64,000 bases of DNA from positions 92,305,813-92,369,812 of the forward strand of contig OX465283.1 of assembly GCA_949987705.1 (NCBI GenBank), in the 5' to 3' direction. Below the pieces are notes generated by a model. The model did no database searches and was not told where the DNA came from. It worked only from the letters and a program-made list of their open reading frames with translations. A program made the translations under genes and the position numbers. Source of the DNA: Thereva unica (lineage: Eukaryota; Arthropoda; Insecta; Diptera; Therevidae). Of the stretch, positions 10,370 through 21,194 are shown in pieces; the stretch's first letter is position 1; every line of letters begins with the position of its first letter.

Positions 10370-10432
10370 ATCTAACGGCTGACTCAACTCTCAACATCCT
10401 AGGGGTAACTTTAACGGAGCATCTGCGATGGA

Positions 10433-10993
10433 ATGATCACATATTCCAAATCGCCAAACAAGCCTCCTTGCCTTGGATTTCTCAAGAGATGCAAGTTGCT
10501 CATCCAGCCAGCCGCATTGGCTACAATATACAAATCCTACATTCGTCCACGCCTCGAATACAACTCGCATATCTGGGCAGGCGCCCCAAAAACCACCTTG
10601 GCTTGTCTCGACAAGGTGCAAAATCGTGCCCTCAAACTCACTGGTGATGGCCCCTTTCGCGCCTCCATAGACACCTTAAGCCACCGTAGGAATGTAGCAG
10701 CCCTCTCCATTCTTTATCGCTATTACCATGGCGACTGTTCTACTGAAATTCAGGACCTTCTGCCTGCACGGCAATATTTTTCCCGCAACACAAGACTAGC
10801 CCGCTCGGCTCACCCCCATACCCTACAGCCCCCTCGTTCACGCACAATACGGTTTAGAAGTTCGTTTATGAATAGAACAACTCGACTGTGGAATAACCTC
10901 CCGCAGTCAGTATTTCCGAAATCGTACAACACCTTAAAGTTCAAACGTGAGGTTCATCGTCATTTTCTTCTACACCCTCCAGACCCCCTCTAA
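10433..10993 (+). CDS. LINE-A ORF2 C-terminal part (RT thumb and C-terminal domain)
   Basis: 186 codons open to the natural stop. Reads GFLKRCKLLIQPAALATIYK, SYIRPRLEYNSHIWAGAPK, KVQNRALKL, LSHRRNVAALSILYRYYHG, RTIRFRSSFMNRTTRLWNNL and FKREVHRHFL, a conserved C-terminal block of this LINE group that follows the polymerase core. The catalytic RT motifs lie upstream and are absent. The stretch before QAS-P-C-L has a one-base shift relative to copy 1. Part of a dead retrotransposon rather than a host gene, but it is the best-preserved part of the family in this window. Confidence 0.75.
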   Translation: MITYSKSPNKPPCLGFLKRCKLLIQPAALATIYKSYIRPRLEYNSHIWAGAPKTTLACLDKVQNRALKLTGDGPFRASIDTLSHRRNVAALSILYRYYHGDCSTEIQDLLPARQYFSRNTRLARSAHPHTLQPPRSRTIRFRSSFMNRTTRLWNNLPQSVFPKSYNTLKFKREVHRHFLLHPPDPL

Positions 10994-11117
10994 CCTTTCC
11001 TATTCTCCTCTATTCTTCAAACCAAGCTTACTACTAGACATTGCACCATGGACTGCACGACATGACGGACTGGTAGTATAAAGGGTTACACCTAAGCTTG
11101 GTTTTTTCATATAAAAA

Positions 11118-11453
11118 GAAAGAGAGAATTCCGTTAACCAGCCGACAAAGGCTGTGACGCAAGAACAGTCACATGGGACCAGTCCAAACTAGTTTCAAGT
11201 CCCTCTCGTTTTTGTCGTCCGGTGTAGGGATTTCCACTTCCGTACAGGGGCTAGCAGTCAACTCGTGTTCGGAGAGCTTAAATCTATTTTTATTAATACA
11301 TACTTTGCAATATTGTTAGAATTTCTCTATTAATTCTCGGTTCTTATAACAGGTGATTCTACTCCCCAAATCCCGTAAATCCCGCGGATCCCGCATGTCT
11401 AGTCCCGCATTAGGTACTGATCCCGCAAAAATGGTGCGGGATTGGATTCCCTA
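11118..11453. other. Spacer with iterated ATCCCGC motifs
   Basis: No gene. Positions 11366-11430 hold about six ATCCCGC/GTCCCGC heptamers at irregular short spacing, followed by an inverted GCGGGATT at about 11436. The function of the motif cluster is unknown. Confidence 0.5.
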
Positions 11454-11754
11454 CACTGATAAAAAAATTTCTTGATTCCAGCAATTCCATAGTGTTCGTT
11501 TCGTTGGCTTGAGTAGAAACATTTTTCAGTCTTAACATGAGAATGCTGTGTCAGAGTAAGACACTAGAAAGCAAATGTATTTCTTCGCTCAATACTTATA
11601 CTTTTCGACCAAGATATGATAGAATTTTTATTCAAAACAAAATTTGTATTAAATAAAGACACGATGAAGTTTTAATTCGAGAATATTTACATATTGAGGC
11701 AATTCACTATTTTATTACCTTGAGTTGCTTGAATTAAAAAAATGAGTGTCTCAA

Positions 11755-11855
11755 ACCAAGAAATTTTTAAGCTATTGCATAGCTTTTATCGCAGGCTTTG
11801 AGCGGGGTGACCGAATTGAGAAATTCCGTAACGAAAAAAAACCTAACACGAGAGG
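11755..11855 (+). repeat. AAGCTATTGCATAGC repeat, copy 1
   Basis: About 100 bp nearly identical to 12243-12340: TTTTTAAGCTATTGCATAGC, then TTTTATCGCAGGCTTTGAGC, GGTGACCGAAT, AATTCCGTAACGAAAAAAAA and CCTAACACG. Probably the end sequence of an unidentified element. Confidence 0.75.
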
Positions 11856-11869
11856 GGAAATTTTATGAA

Positions 11870-12098
11870 GCGCCTACTTCGATGTTTAAAAATTTCAAAA
11901 ATTTCAAAATTAAACGGAAGTAAAGTGTCTGTTGACAACACTGTTACACGAAACCCCCCTCTACAAAATAATAAATAAGTTTCTAAAAAATCAATAATTT
12001 TTATTTTCTATTTTCTAGCGAGGATTTCGTGTAACAGTGAAAAAAATAACACTTGACTTTCGTTTAATTTTGAAATTTTTAACCATCTAAGTAGGCGC
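11870..12098. mobile_element. MITE with about 85-bp inverted repeats
   Basis: 229 bp. GCGCCTACTT followed by an AAAAATTTCAAAATTAAACG block and CACTGTTACACGAAA on the left; the reverse complement on the right. A TA lies just outside each end in the extended alignment (TATGAAGCGCC versus TATACTGGCGCC), suggesting Tc1/mariner-type TA insertion. No coding sequence. Nested in the composite element, between two copies of the AAGCTATTGCATAGC repeat. Confidence 0.75.
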
Positions 12099-12240
12099 CA
12101 GTATACCTGTACGCGTAAAATTTGTGTATTTGTGTAATAAGTGTTTCAAATATGAATAAACAAAGTGCATTTCTTAATGAAGAAAATGATGAGAAAATAG
12201 TTCAAGTAAATGAGTGAGTACATACATTTTATTATTATCA

Positions 12241-12785
12241 CAAATGAAGTCTTTTTAAGCTATTGCATAGCTTTTATCGCAGGCTTTGAGCGCGGTGACC
12301 GAATCGGGAAATTCCGTAACGAAAAAAAACCTAACACGGTGCGTCATTGAATGGGATTTACCCAAACCGCTAAAGCTATAGGGCTGAAATTTTGACAGTG
12401 CATCCCTATAATGGCGTGGACATCCACTAAAAAGCGATTTTTCGAAATTCATCCCCTAAGGGGGTGAAATGGGGTTTACCCAAACCCCTGGAGCTATAGG
12501 GCTGAAATTTTGCCAGTGCATCCCTTTAATGACTTGGACATCCACTAAGAAGCGATTTTTCGAAATTCATTCCCTAAGGGGGTAAAATGGGGTTAACCCA
12601 CATCGCTGAAGCTGAAGGGCTTTAATTTTGACCGTGCATCCCTATAATTACGTCGACATCCACTTACGAGCGAATATCAAAGAAAAAACTTGAATTGATA
12701 TCGGTGAAAAAAATACTGCATAAATAAAATAAATAAATAATTATACTCGCATGAGTTGATAAAAAATGCTATGCAATAGCTTTAC
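12241..12785 (+). repeat. AAGCTATTGCATAGC element, copy 2, with a 119-bp tandem repeat
   Basis: Begins like copy 1 and ends with an inverted GCTATGCAATAGCTTT at about 12767-12783. Inside, 12353-12665 is a tandem array of about 2.7 units with a period of 118-119 bp. Each unit has a TTTACCCAAACC-like start, GAGCTATAGGGCTGAAATTT, GTGCATCCCT, GACATCCACTAA, GCGATTTTTCGAAATTCAT and CCCTAAGGGGGT. Unit 3 is the most diverged. Superfamily unknown. Confidence 0.7.
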
Positions 12786-13146
12786 CGCGGCAGTCCTCTA
12801 GTGCCACAGCCCTTTTTTTCTTACTTCTAGTCAACTTCTGTCTTCATCCAAGACAATTAAACCAAGACTATGAGTATTGCTTATCCAAAGACAATTTTGT
12901 TTTCGTTATATCCAAAACATTATTTGCTTGGTTCAAGAAAATTTGTCTTAACCCAAGAATGTTTTTTTATCAGTGCACACCTCGAGTCCTTTGACTCGTG
13001 CGCAAAAACCGCCAAAGATGTGAAGTCGCCCGAGGAGAAGTAAAGTTACAGTTACAAGTTAAAATTAAAGTGAATCAAAGTACCTCTGTTCATTCTCGAG
13101 TTAGACCAACTCCGATCAACTTCCTGAGTAGTGTAGTGCAGGCATA

Positions 13147-13310
13147 AGCCTGAACCAACTATGACGTGCCGTACCGTAACCGTACTTTCCCTAACGATCA
13201 AATATATGCAAGTTCATTAAGTCAATTTAGGTCGGTGCCATATGAAAACTAATGTGCGTACGTTAGAGTACGGACGGTAACGGTACGGCACGTCATATTC
13301 GGTTCAGGCT
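13147..13310. mobile_element. Short Harbinger-like MITE, AGCCTGAACC ends
   Basis: A 164-bp near-palindrome: AGCCTGAACCAACTATGACG, then TGCCGTACCGTAACCGT, with the inverted copy ending GGTTCAGGCT. The right flank is TTA and the left flank ATA. Internally it shares AAGTCAATTTAGGTCGGTGC and CATATGAA with the element at 28958-29524, so they are the same family. Confidence 0.8.
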
Positions 13311-13407
13311 TTAAGAATAAATAAACTTATACCCCGGCTTCGCCGGCCTCAGTTCAATAAAGTTCAGTTCAATCCGCATAAGTATTTACATATTTTTTTT
13401 TTTTTAT

Positions 13408-13939
13408 ATGAAAAAACCAAGCTTAGGTGTAACCCTTTGTACTACCAGTCCGTCATGTCGTTCAGTTCATGGTGCAATGTCTAGTAGTAGCTTGGTTTGA
13501 AGAATAGAGGAGAATAGGAAAGGTTAGAGGGGGTCTGGAGGGTGTAGAAGAAAATGACGATGGACCTCACGTTTGAACTCTAAGGTATTGTACGAGTTCG
13601 GAAATACCGACTGCGGGAGATCATTCCACAGTCGAGTTGTTCTATTCATAAACGAACTTCTAAACCGTATTGTGCGTGAACGAGGGGGCTGTAGGGTATG
13701 TGGGTGAGCCGAGCGGGCTAGTCTTGTGTTGCGGGAAAAGTATTGCCGTGCAGGCAGGAGGTCCTGAATTTCGGTGGAACAGTCGCTATGGTAATAGCGA
13801 TAAAGTATGGAGAGGGCTGCTACATTCCTACGGTGGCTCAAGGTGTCTATGGAGGCGCGAAAGGGGCCATCACCAATGAGTTTGAGGGCACGATTTTGCA
13901 CCTTGTCGAGACAAGCCAAGGTGGTTTTTGGGGCGCCTC
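13408..13939 (-). mobile_element. LINE-A copy 3, 5'-truncated, inverted
   Basis: Reverse-complement copy ending (on its own strand) with the LINE-A tail and starting abruptly in GAPK. The open frame 13919 down to 13524 encodes the C-terminal domain (KVQNRALKL through FKREVHRHFLLHPPDPL). It differs from copy 2 at only about five residues over roughly 118, so both derive from a recently active source. Its ORF is intact but lacks the polymerase. Confidence 0.85.
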
Positions 13940-14108
13940 CTATGTATGTATTTCTATTTTTTTATTATACTTAGAAAGAAATTTATATATTTATTTAGTT
14001 ATTTTAAACTTATTATATTTTTCTACTTTTTTTGCAAAAAAAATTTAAATATATGTTCTAGTAGATACAAATCTGGCCTATTTTTTCATTCACCCAAAAC
14101 AGTGGCAG

Positions 14109-14990
14109 GTTCGTGTATGGCGAACGACGATAGTCGGTCGAAAAAAATTTGAAGTCGAAAAATTTTGTCGACAAAAATTTTAGCGTTCGCGTAGGTCGAA
14201 AGAAGAATTTTCGTGCCCTCGAAAGAAACCACAATATTGAAATACCAAAAATGTTACAATAACCGCTGTAAAAAGATACAACTTTAAGAACAAACTGTCA
14301 ATAGCTCAAGTATTATTGTTGTTCTTTTGATAAAGAAACAGTGATTTTTTAAAATTACACCTTATTTTGAGTTGGTTAACAAAAAATAAATCTTTGATAA
14401 GTCTTGTTTTGTGTTTGTTGTGTTGTGTTGAATAAAATAAAAAATAAAAACGGTTTTGTAAAGAATGCATTTTTTGAGTCTCACCACCTAAAACTTCTGT
14501 AATAACAAACAGAGATAAATAATAAGATAACACTTCAGTTTAAATAAATTTTAAGTGTACAGGAAACCTAAAGGTTTAGTATTAGTTCAATTGCATGCTG
14601 TAAAAGAAAAAAATATTGTATATGTGACGTGGAATAAAATAATTTTTGACTAAAAAATAAATCTCTCTCGTCTTGTTTTGTGTTTATTGTGATGAATAAA
14701 ATAAATAATAAAAACATTTTTGTAAAGAATGGTTTTTTTTAATTGAACTTTTATTTTAAATCTTATGATTGTGCTATATGTAGTACCAGGATAATTAAAT
14801 TAGATTTACAATTTTAAAAAATTATGCCCATGTGAAATTTATAAAAGTCTAATTACTCATAATAATGCAAGAACTCGATAACCCAAGACCTTTCGAGTGC
14901 CTTTCGTCGAATTCAGGCGAAAATTTTCAATTTTTTCGACTTACGCGAACCCGAGTCGAAAAAAAATTTTCGTTTTCGACATACACGAAC
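14109..14990. mobile_element. AT-rich element with long imperfect inverted repeats
   Basis: Ends GTTCGTGTATGGCGAA (left) and TTCGACATACACGAAC (right), continuing as about 110 bp of imperfect inverted repeat rich in GTCGAAAA and AAATTTT. The interior contains a direct repeat of roughly 70 bp (14401-14478 and 14669-14741, sharing CTTGTTTTGTGTTT and AATAAAAAC..TTTTGTAAAGAATG). No transposase. Superfamily unknown. Confidence 0.7.
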
Positions 14991-16190
14991 TGGCCCCAGG
15001 ATACCTCTCTTCAACGGACAGATTTTCACAGTCCCGTGAGTGTCCGGCAAGGGGAGATTTCACTGTAAAAGTAGATCGCACCCGCCTAAACGATATAATC
15101 TATATAAAAAAATCAAGTTTTCGAGAAAATTATATAGTTTAACTTATTCTAAGTACTGCTAACTACAAAAAAGATCTGAGAAAATCACTTGAATAGAAAA
15201 ACCCAGTCACTAAAATACAGTTTACTAAAAGGAAATTGGCTATAGTATAAGAATGTGACGAAAAATTCTTATCGCTTATCATTAGTAAAACTTAACATTT
15301 TATTATGTTTTATTATACCTACTACTTTTATTCAAATCTGTCGAAATGTTCTTTTAGCTGCAATAACTAAGATATTTTTTATTCTATAGATACCTACTAG
15401 ATATCTGCAAATATGCCAACTATTAAAAATATTTAGTGAATCTGTTGCTAAGTTCGACAATTGAATAATGGAATTTTAATACTCATTCCTTCCTATACCA
15501 GCTACAATTTGTCTCCTCGGACAGCGGGACGGACAATCAATTTCTAACAAATAATTTACTTTTGTCAGCAAAATTTTCAATGAAAGATACTTTCTTAATG
15601 TAAAGAACTGCAAACTGTACCTACTGTTTGTAACGTTTCAAAAAAATATCGGGGCCGAAATTTGTTTGTCGAACGAACGATCAATCTATAACCATCAGAA
15701 CGAAAGATAAATCTTTTACTCAATTTATTTTTTAATAGTGGTGTTGCACTGTATACCTTGTTAAAAAATCATTTTTACACAATGTAAACCATTTTTATGG
15801 CTTAAATATAAATTGACGCAGAAACTCTACTCTCTCCTGTCTTAAAAAAGTAATTGAGCTAAACGTGCCAAAGAGTACAAATGACCAACAACAATGTCCC
15901 TTTAGTCTAATTAAAATCACTTTGCACCTAAAACAACTAAAGCTTTGATTATTTCAATTAACTGGATAAGTTAATTTCCCGATTAATTTTTTTTCCCATA
16001 AAATTTAAAAATTTCTAGTTTTACTCTCAGTGGCGAGATTAATTTGTAAAAAGGTGGCTTGAAGTACCTAGTCCCAAAGAAAGGAGTCGAATCTGTTAAT
16101 AAAATGCCGTATTTCAAAGGAACAAGAGAAAAACAGAAGTCAGGAAGCAATTTTTAATGAGAATTAAAGCTACCTTTATTCCTGTTCACG
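14991..16190. other. AT-rich spacer, nothing recognised
   Basis: No ORF with a family motif, no clear inverted repeat, no satellite. Candidate regulatory content cannot be judged by eye. Confidence 0.5.
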
Positions 16191-19100
16191 TAGTCGCAGG
16201 TGAACCACTTTTAACATAAACAATTAATTTTCGCCACGCTTTAATCAATAATGGCGTCCCGGTGACAAATCCCGCCCATAATCAACTCAACGCAGCCCGG
16301 CTCTAACACGAGACCTTCAAAAGTCGACCCCAGCTCCAAAACAAAACAAAACGTGAAAAAGCGAAAATCCCTAATCGAAACGCAGAAAAGAAAGTCAAGA
16401 AGTGAATAACACGAGAGCTAGCAAGATTCAAAAGTGCTGATCTCCTCGAATTTTGCCAATAATCCCGAATCCGTCGACGTACAGCGTACACTCCCGTCCC
16501 GGTACATGTGCACGGGGCAGTGCAAGTTCCCAGCAAAACATCCAGGAGTATACACCGCAGCCTGAATTTCGCCCATGTCCTGTGCCTGCGAGCCCAGCGC
16601 AACGTTTCTGCTTGCGTGTTTGTGCACTTGCCTGTCCCCAACTCCAACGCGAACGCTTTGCTCTTTTTGCCGAGCGATCGCAATGGCAATCGCTGGCCCT
16701 CTATTCCAGGAATCATTCTCACAAGGCGACAAGCCAGAGCCAGGCCAGGCCAGAGCCAAGCAAGAATTTTGCATGGGCACCCAGCACTCGCATGCACACA
16801 AAAAACATGTCCTTTTCCATTCCAAGTAGCGAAAAATGACAATAAAACTACATCGAATCCAAGCCAAGAAAAAATTTAATCGTGGACAGAAGAAAACAAC
16901 GGCGAACTGCGAAGACCGAGCGGGCCCAGAGCCGAGCTAGCGCTCTCGGCGGACAAAAAACAAAGGAAAACTCCAAAAAGAAATAATTTAACACAATAAA
17001 ATGAAAAGCCTGGAAAATTAGAAAAACAAGACCGAAGCCGAGCACGAAAAGGCGAACTCCGACAGACGTTCACAGCACAGCAGCGAGTCGCGTCGGACGT
17101 TCAAAACTTCTGTCACGTGTAGCCAACTTCATGCAACTCGAAACGGAACAAATGGACGTGTCAATCCAACAAAAGGAAACAAAGCAATGAATTTGTGTGC
17201 GCCCTTTCCAGGAGAAAGGAGTCCTACTCCGAGCTATCCAGCTCCCTCACTCCCGGATAGAGACGCGCAAACCTGAATTCCGATGCCAACGATTCAACCA
17301 GGTAGGCGCCGCCGTGGAATAGGTTAGAGTGAAAGCGCGCCGCAGCCATCTCTGTCGATGAACACGCCTCCAGCAGAGGCTACAATCTTATTTTTCGGGA
17401 CAGTCAACTTGCTGGTGCCAGCAGAGGCTGTGGCTGTGGTCACACCCCTTTCAGCCCACTCTGGCGCACATTTCAGTGCTGCGCAGACGAATAAGAGTTC
17501 GAGAGGCCACGAGCCGAGCCGATTTAAAACGAACGGGAGAGGCTGCCGCCGTGCATTGGTGTAGGAATCGGAAATGGGCAGCGAACTGCTGCGAGGGCCG
17601 TGAAATTATGAAGCCCGTTTCCCTGTAACCGTGTGCAATTTCTTCAGTAGGTCTGCGACCATTGACGTGATTGCGTGTTTTCTGTGTCGGTTTCGGATTT
17701 TATCGTATCTTGGCGATTATCCTGTCGCGCGCCGCGGTAATTATTGCTTCTCAGGTTTTGTGCGCGACCTACACTAGTCGCCAGATTAGCATCCGATAAG
17801 GATCTAGGGCTTCAGGTTATCTCCAGCCGTTACTAATCACAGTGAGGTAGTTACAGAGGGAAATTGATCGCGATTGGCGCAATTCTTTTTTCCCGCGCGA
17901 CTAATTACCTGCGCAATTACACAATTGACAAGAAAGTGACTGATAGCCGCTGATTAGGATTCCATGGGTCGCGATTGCTCCGCTAATCTGTCTGCTCGGC
18001 TTTTTTGTTCGCAGTTCCGCGACTGGCTCTTATCAGGACCCTGTTTTGTCGTGGGTTCCGGAATTGAATTTCGATGCTGGCTGGATTCAGCAATGATACA
18101 AATGCGCACTGATAAAAGTGCAGGATTAGTTGTTTCAACCGATTAAGGACTGTTCAAGGCAAATATTGGTCTGATTCGCTGCAGTGTAAAAAAGTGGAAA
18201 GTGTCAAGATTTTCTCGGCTGCCTAACAGTCGAAGTTTAGCGTCGGAGTTTTGGCGAGTTTAGGTGATTTGATCTGAATGCTTGGTGCTCAGCATGAGCT
18301 CCTTGATTGGTAGAGGGCCACTATAAATCAAGTCGATGATCGATAATTAATCAATTACCGGAGGAAACAATTTCAATCATCGCAGCTCATTAACGACCGC
18401 ATAACACGGAGGTGATCGCCTCTCGACAAGTTCCACTGGAAGATCATCGGCAAAGTCAATTTGTCTTTCTCCATATCCCGTGCACGGATTTAGGTGCATT
18501 TCGAACATTTTTCTAACCCAGCGAACGTAACAATGCTGGCAGGTAACATCCATCAGGCAACTTGCTGGTTACCGTAAATCCCTGCCAGTCAATTCCGAGC
18601 GGATTCAGGCCAGCATAGAGCGGTCAGTACTCTGTTGATCCTTCTGAAAGACGCCACAAAAGTCGAAATTGCTTCTTTCAATTGCGGCCGAGGATTGATT
18701 TATTGAGCCTTCGCCGCTGGAGGTGCGAAATAGACACACACTCGGCTAACCCGACCCGGAGTAATTGCGGCATTGATCACCTCGTCAAATGTGGAATTGC
18801 CTTCGCCTTTTTTGTATTTATTTTTGATTTTTGTTTTCCAGAGCTATTCGCGGGATTGTGCTGCTGTAGTGTTTATTCTAGTAAAACTCAAGTTGACCGC
18901 AATGGATACTCATGAACGTGTGCGTGCTTAAAGTTGAGTGCGGCTCATTCGAAATCGCGCGCGACGCACCTTGCAGCTTTTCAAGCAAGTGCTGAGCCGA
19001 GACTTGTGCTAAAAGTTCCAGGAAAGTCTCGCAGTGATAAACAAACCGGAAGTGAGCGGTATTCTAGTTGTGAATGAAAAAAAATGTGATAAAAAATGAA

Positions 19101-19205
19101 TAAAACAGAAATTCTGTAAGAATTTAGTGGTAAAACCTTCAAAACAACTCCCGAGTGATTGAAGTGCGCGGAACAAATAGGATTTATAAATATTACCATA
19201 AGAAA
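16190..19205 (+). promoter_or_regulatory. GC-elevated upstream block: probable promoter and 5'UTR of the 19.2-kb exon
   Basis: Composition shifts abruptly from AT-rich to mixed or GC-rich at about 16.2 kb and stays so up to the first coding exon. CpG-containing words are common, and overlapping ORFs appear on both strands at 16.3-16.9 kb; these look like composition artefacts rather than genes. Scattered GATAA/TTATC words occur (for example near 17.80 and 18.11 kb). No single TATA box or transcription start can be assigned. Absence of recognisable transposons here, unlike the rest of the window, supports a constrained regulatory role. Confidence 0.5.
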
Positions 19206-19431
19206 ATGGATATGACTTCAACAGCTGAAGCAGCCCGCAGCTGGTACGAGAGCCCCCGGTTAGGCGGGTCACCCAGCAGCACGGGTCTATCAGTTGGCAG
19301 TGGACACCAAAGTGTGGCTAGCGGCGCGGCCAGTGGCCTGGATGCGTCCGACATGGGAGCCTTCTACGCCCTAGAAAGTACGGGTCACCACAGAAGATAC
19401 TACTCGACTGGATACCACCCCGTATCGCACG
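19206..19431 (+). CDS. First coding exon of a probable host regulatory gene (partial)
   Basis: ATG at 19206 in AAAATGG context, 75 codons plus one base, then G|GTAAGT at 19431-19432, an excellent 5' splice site (phase 1). The protein begins MDMTSTAEAARSWYESPRLG, then a Ser/Gly-rich low-complexity stretch, ASDMGAFYALES and HHRRYYSTGYHP. Such Ser/Gly/His-rich, aromatic-dotted N-termini are typical of insect developmental transcription factors; a GATA-family protein is my best guess but no DNA-binding domain is present to prove it. An in-frame upstream ATG at 19155 would add 17 residues (MIEVRGTNRI...) with poorer context. The open frame running on to 19601 past the donor is intronic read-through. 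The rest of the gene lies outside the window or beyond what I can detect. Confidence 0.65.
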
Positions 19432-20950
19432 GTAAGTGGCAGATTGTTTACCTGAATACACGATTCTGGCGTCAGATATTTGCTCACTACTTTATCCCTA
19501 GTTTCGATCTAGAATTTTATTACTCAAGGATATTGTCACTAGAAGAACACATCCATTTGGATTCGCCGTTAACCCTACTAAATCAACTCCGGCCGACGTA
19601 GTCTTGAGCCCAGTGCGGGGGCTCGGGGCACAGAACGCGGGGTGGAGTATCCGCCATAGAATGGGCAACCATCCACCTTATTCGATTCAATTTCTGGCCT
19701 AATGCGATTTTAATGGCGCTTTGAGGCACACAGCTCCATACTTCAACGGAAAGTGTTGGGTCGCCAGTTGCCACCGTGACTACGGCTTTAAGTATTGGCG
19801 TGTTCGCCCACCTTCATCCGCCACCCTTTCCCTTTTAAAATAGTCTAGAGCCGCGGAGTTTTATCCGTTCGTCAACTTTACTTGCCTGTATAAAGTGAGA
19901 AGCTTTCCAGGACACCCTACTGCAAGGACCTGAACTTAATGTCAGTAATTTCAATGTCTATTGAAAGATTTATGAGACACAGCAACCAACAAACTTGAGT
20001 GTAACGTAGACCCACACAAAAGTTTTATTTTAGAACAATCATGACGCTGTCATTTACTCATTCCTCGGCAGCTCACCCATGGAATGTGTGGGGTGCAAAA
20101 ACGGACCCAATTTTTTCCCCGCTCAAGTCTTGAGCATTTTTTTAATAATACGGATTTTAAGGATAATGTGTTTTTTATGAGTGCATTGCCGGATTTATTT
20201 GAGTGAAAAGGCAGCATCCTCCCTTGAAAATTCGCAAATAACTCTTCAAAATTTTATTCTTAACAATTAAAATTTAGTTTTTGAATAGTTTAAGGTTGTT
20301 GTGGATAAATTTAAGTCATTTTTCAAATTTACTGAACAGAGACTGCTGTTTTGATCTTTCTACGAGGAACAAATATATTTGCGATGTTTCTGATTAGGTC
20401 AATACTTTTCGATCTTTGCACATTAACTTTAATTAAAAATGGTCGACTTTTAGTAGTCATTGGAATAGCGAATACCACTCCCCGATGGTGTACCTCCATC
20501 ACAAGAAAGGTTACTTTCATTCGATTCTGCTTCATTAAGAGTAACTATTAATCCTTTTATTTTTAGTAATTTTCGTGGTATTTTTGGAAAAGTGCAAGCA
20601 TAATAGCGTTTAACACTAGTAATGTTTTAGAGAAAGTGAAACAAAAAAACAACCTTTTTTAACAGAACATGTTTGTGTAGCTTTCAGTGTCATTCTAAAA
20701 TTTTTTTCGGTGTGGTTTGGTTTTTATTTCAGGCAATTTACTTCTTTCAATAAGAACAGCACACTGCTTAGTAATACAATCACGGGAGTTTTAAGTGTGC
20801 CCAACGACTGGTTGTCTAGATTTATATTCAGTCATTGTTACCGTTGATTGTTAAATCATCCATTAACTTCATATCATATATGATTAGACCATATAATTAC
20901 TAATGACAATTATTTGCAAAGCATTAACCAGGGTTATGTTGTATAACGCA
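19432..20950 (+). other. Start of presumed first intron, no repeats recognised
   Basis: Begins GTAAGTGG. 19.43-19.9 kb is still moderately GC-rich, then composition falls. No gene, inverted repeat or satellite recognised. Proximal intronic sequence of a regulatory gene could hold enhancers. Confidence 0.5.
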
Positions 20951-20952
20951 TT

Positions 20953-21194
20953 CACTGTAAAAAAATGTAAACTCCCATTTAATGCACGATAAAATTACAA
21001 ATGCGATATCAAATACTGATTTACAACAACACATTTATTGCAATAGAACTAAAAGTTTTGTAATTTCACATGAAAATTTGACGCAGATTAGGAATATTCC
21101 TAATAATATTTTATAAAAATTTATAAAACTGCTTGTGCATTAAACTGCCACTGTTTTTTTTTTTGTAAAATTACTACCGTAATTGTGTACAGTG
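20953..21194 (+). mobile_element. CACTGTAA MITE, copy 1
   Basis: About 240 bp between CACTGTAAAAAAATG and a GTGTACAGTG right end. Shares with the other copies AAAATTACAAAT..GCGATAT, a GTAATTTCA..TGA block, AGGAATAT..CCTAATA and ATAAAACTGCTTGTG. Non-coding. Confidence 0.75.

Larger units (their letters stand above)
10060..11117 (+). mobile_element. LINE-A copy 2, 5'-truncated, split by a hAT MITE
   Basis: Starts in the RT region equivalent to about 3205 of copy 1 (CCAACAAAAATTGTACC versus its counterpart), is interrupted at 10130-10369, and resumes through the complete C-terminal domain to the 3' UTR. The 3' end is ACACCTAAGCTTGG, T-rich, then CATATAAAAA. It preserves the only complete 3' half of LINE-A with an intact reading frame. 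Confidence 0.85.
11454..12975. mobile_element. Composite DNA element with CACTGATAAAAAAA inverted ends
   Basis: The left end CACTGATAAAAAAAT is followed by TTCTTG at 11471; the right end, read in reverse complement from 12975, is CACTGATAAAAAAAC followed by ATTCTTG. The left flank is TA and the right flank CA, so a TA duplication is only partial. Subterminal CTTGATTC, CTTGGTT and CCAAGAC motifs recur on both sides. The interior contains at least two other repeats, listed separately. No transposase is seen; superfamily uncertain. Confidence 0.6.

Noticed and set aside
16303..16879. Overlapping ORFs of 84-179 codons on both strands
   Set aside because: They overlap in five frames, contain no domain, are compositionally driven (GC-rich, Cys/Arg/Ser/Pro-rich) and lie in the presumed promoter/5'UTR region.
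17842..17852. let-7-like word TGAGGTAGTTA
   Set aside because: Only the seed region matches and the flanks do not form a precursor hairpin.
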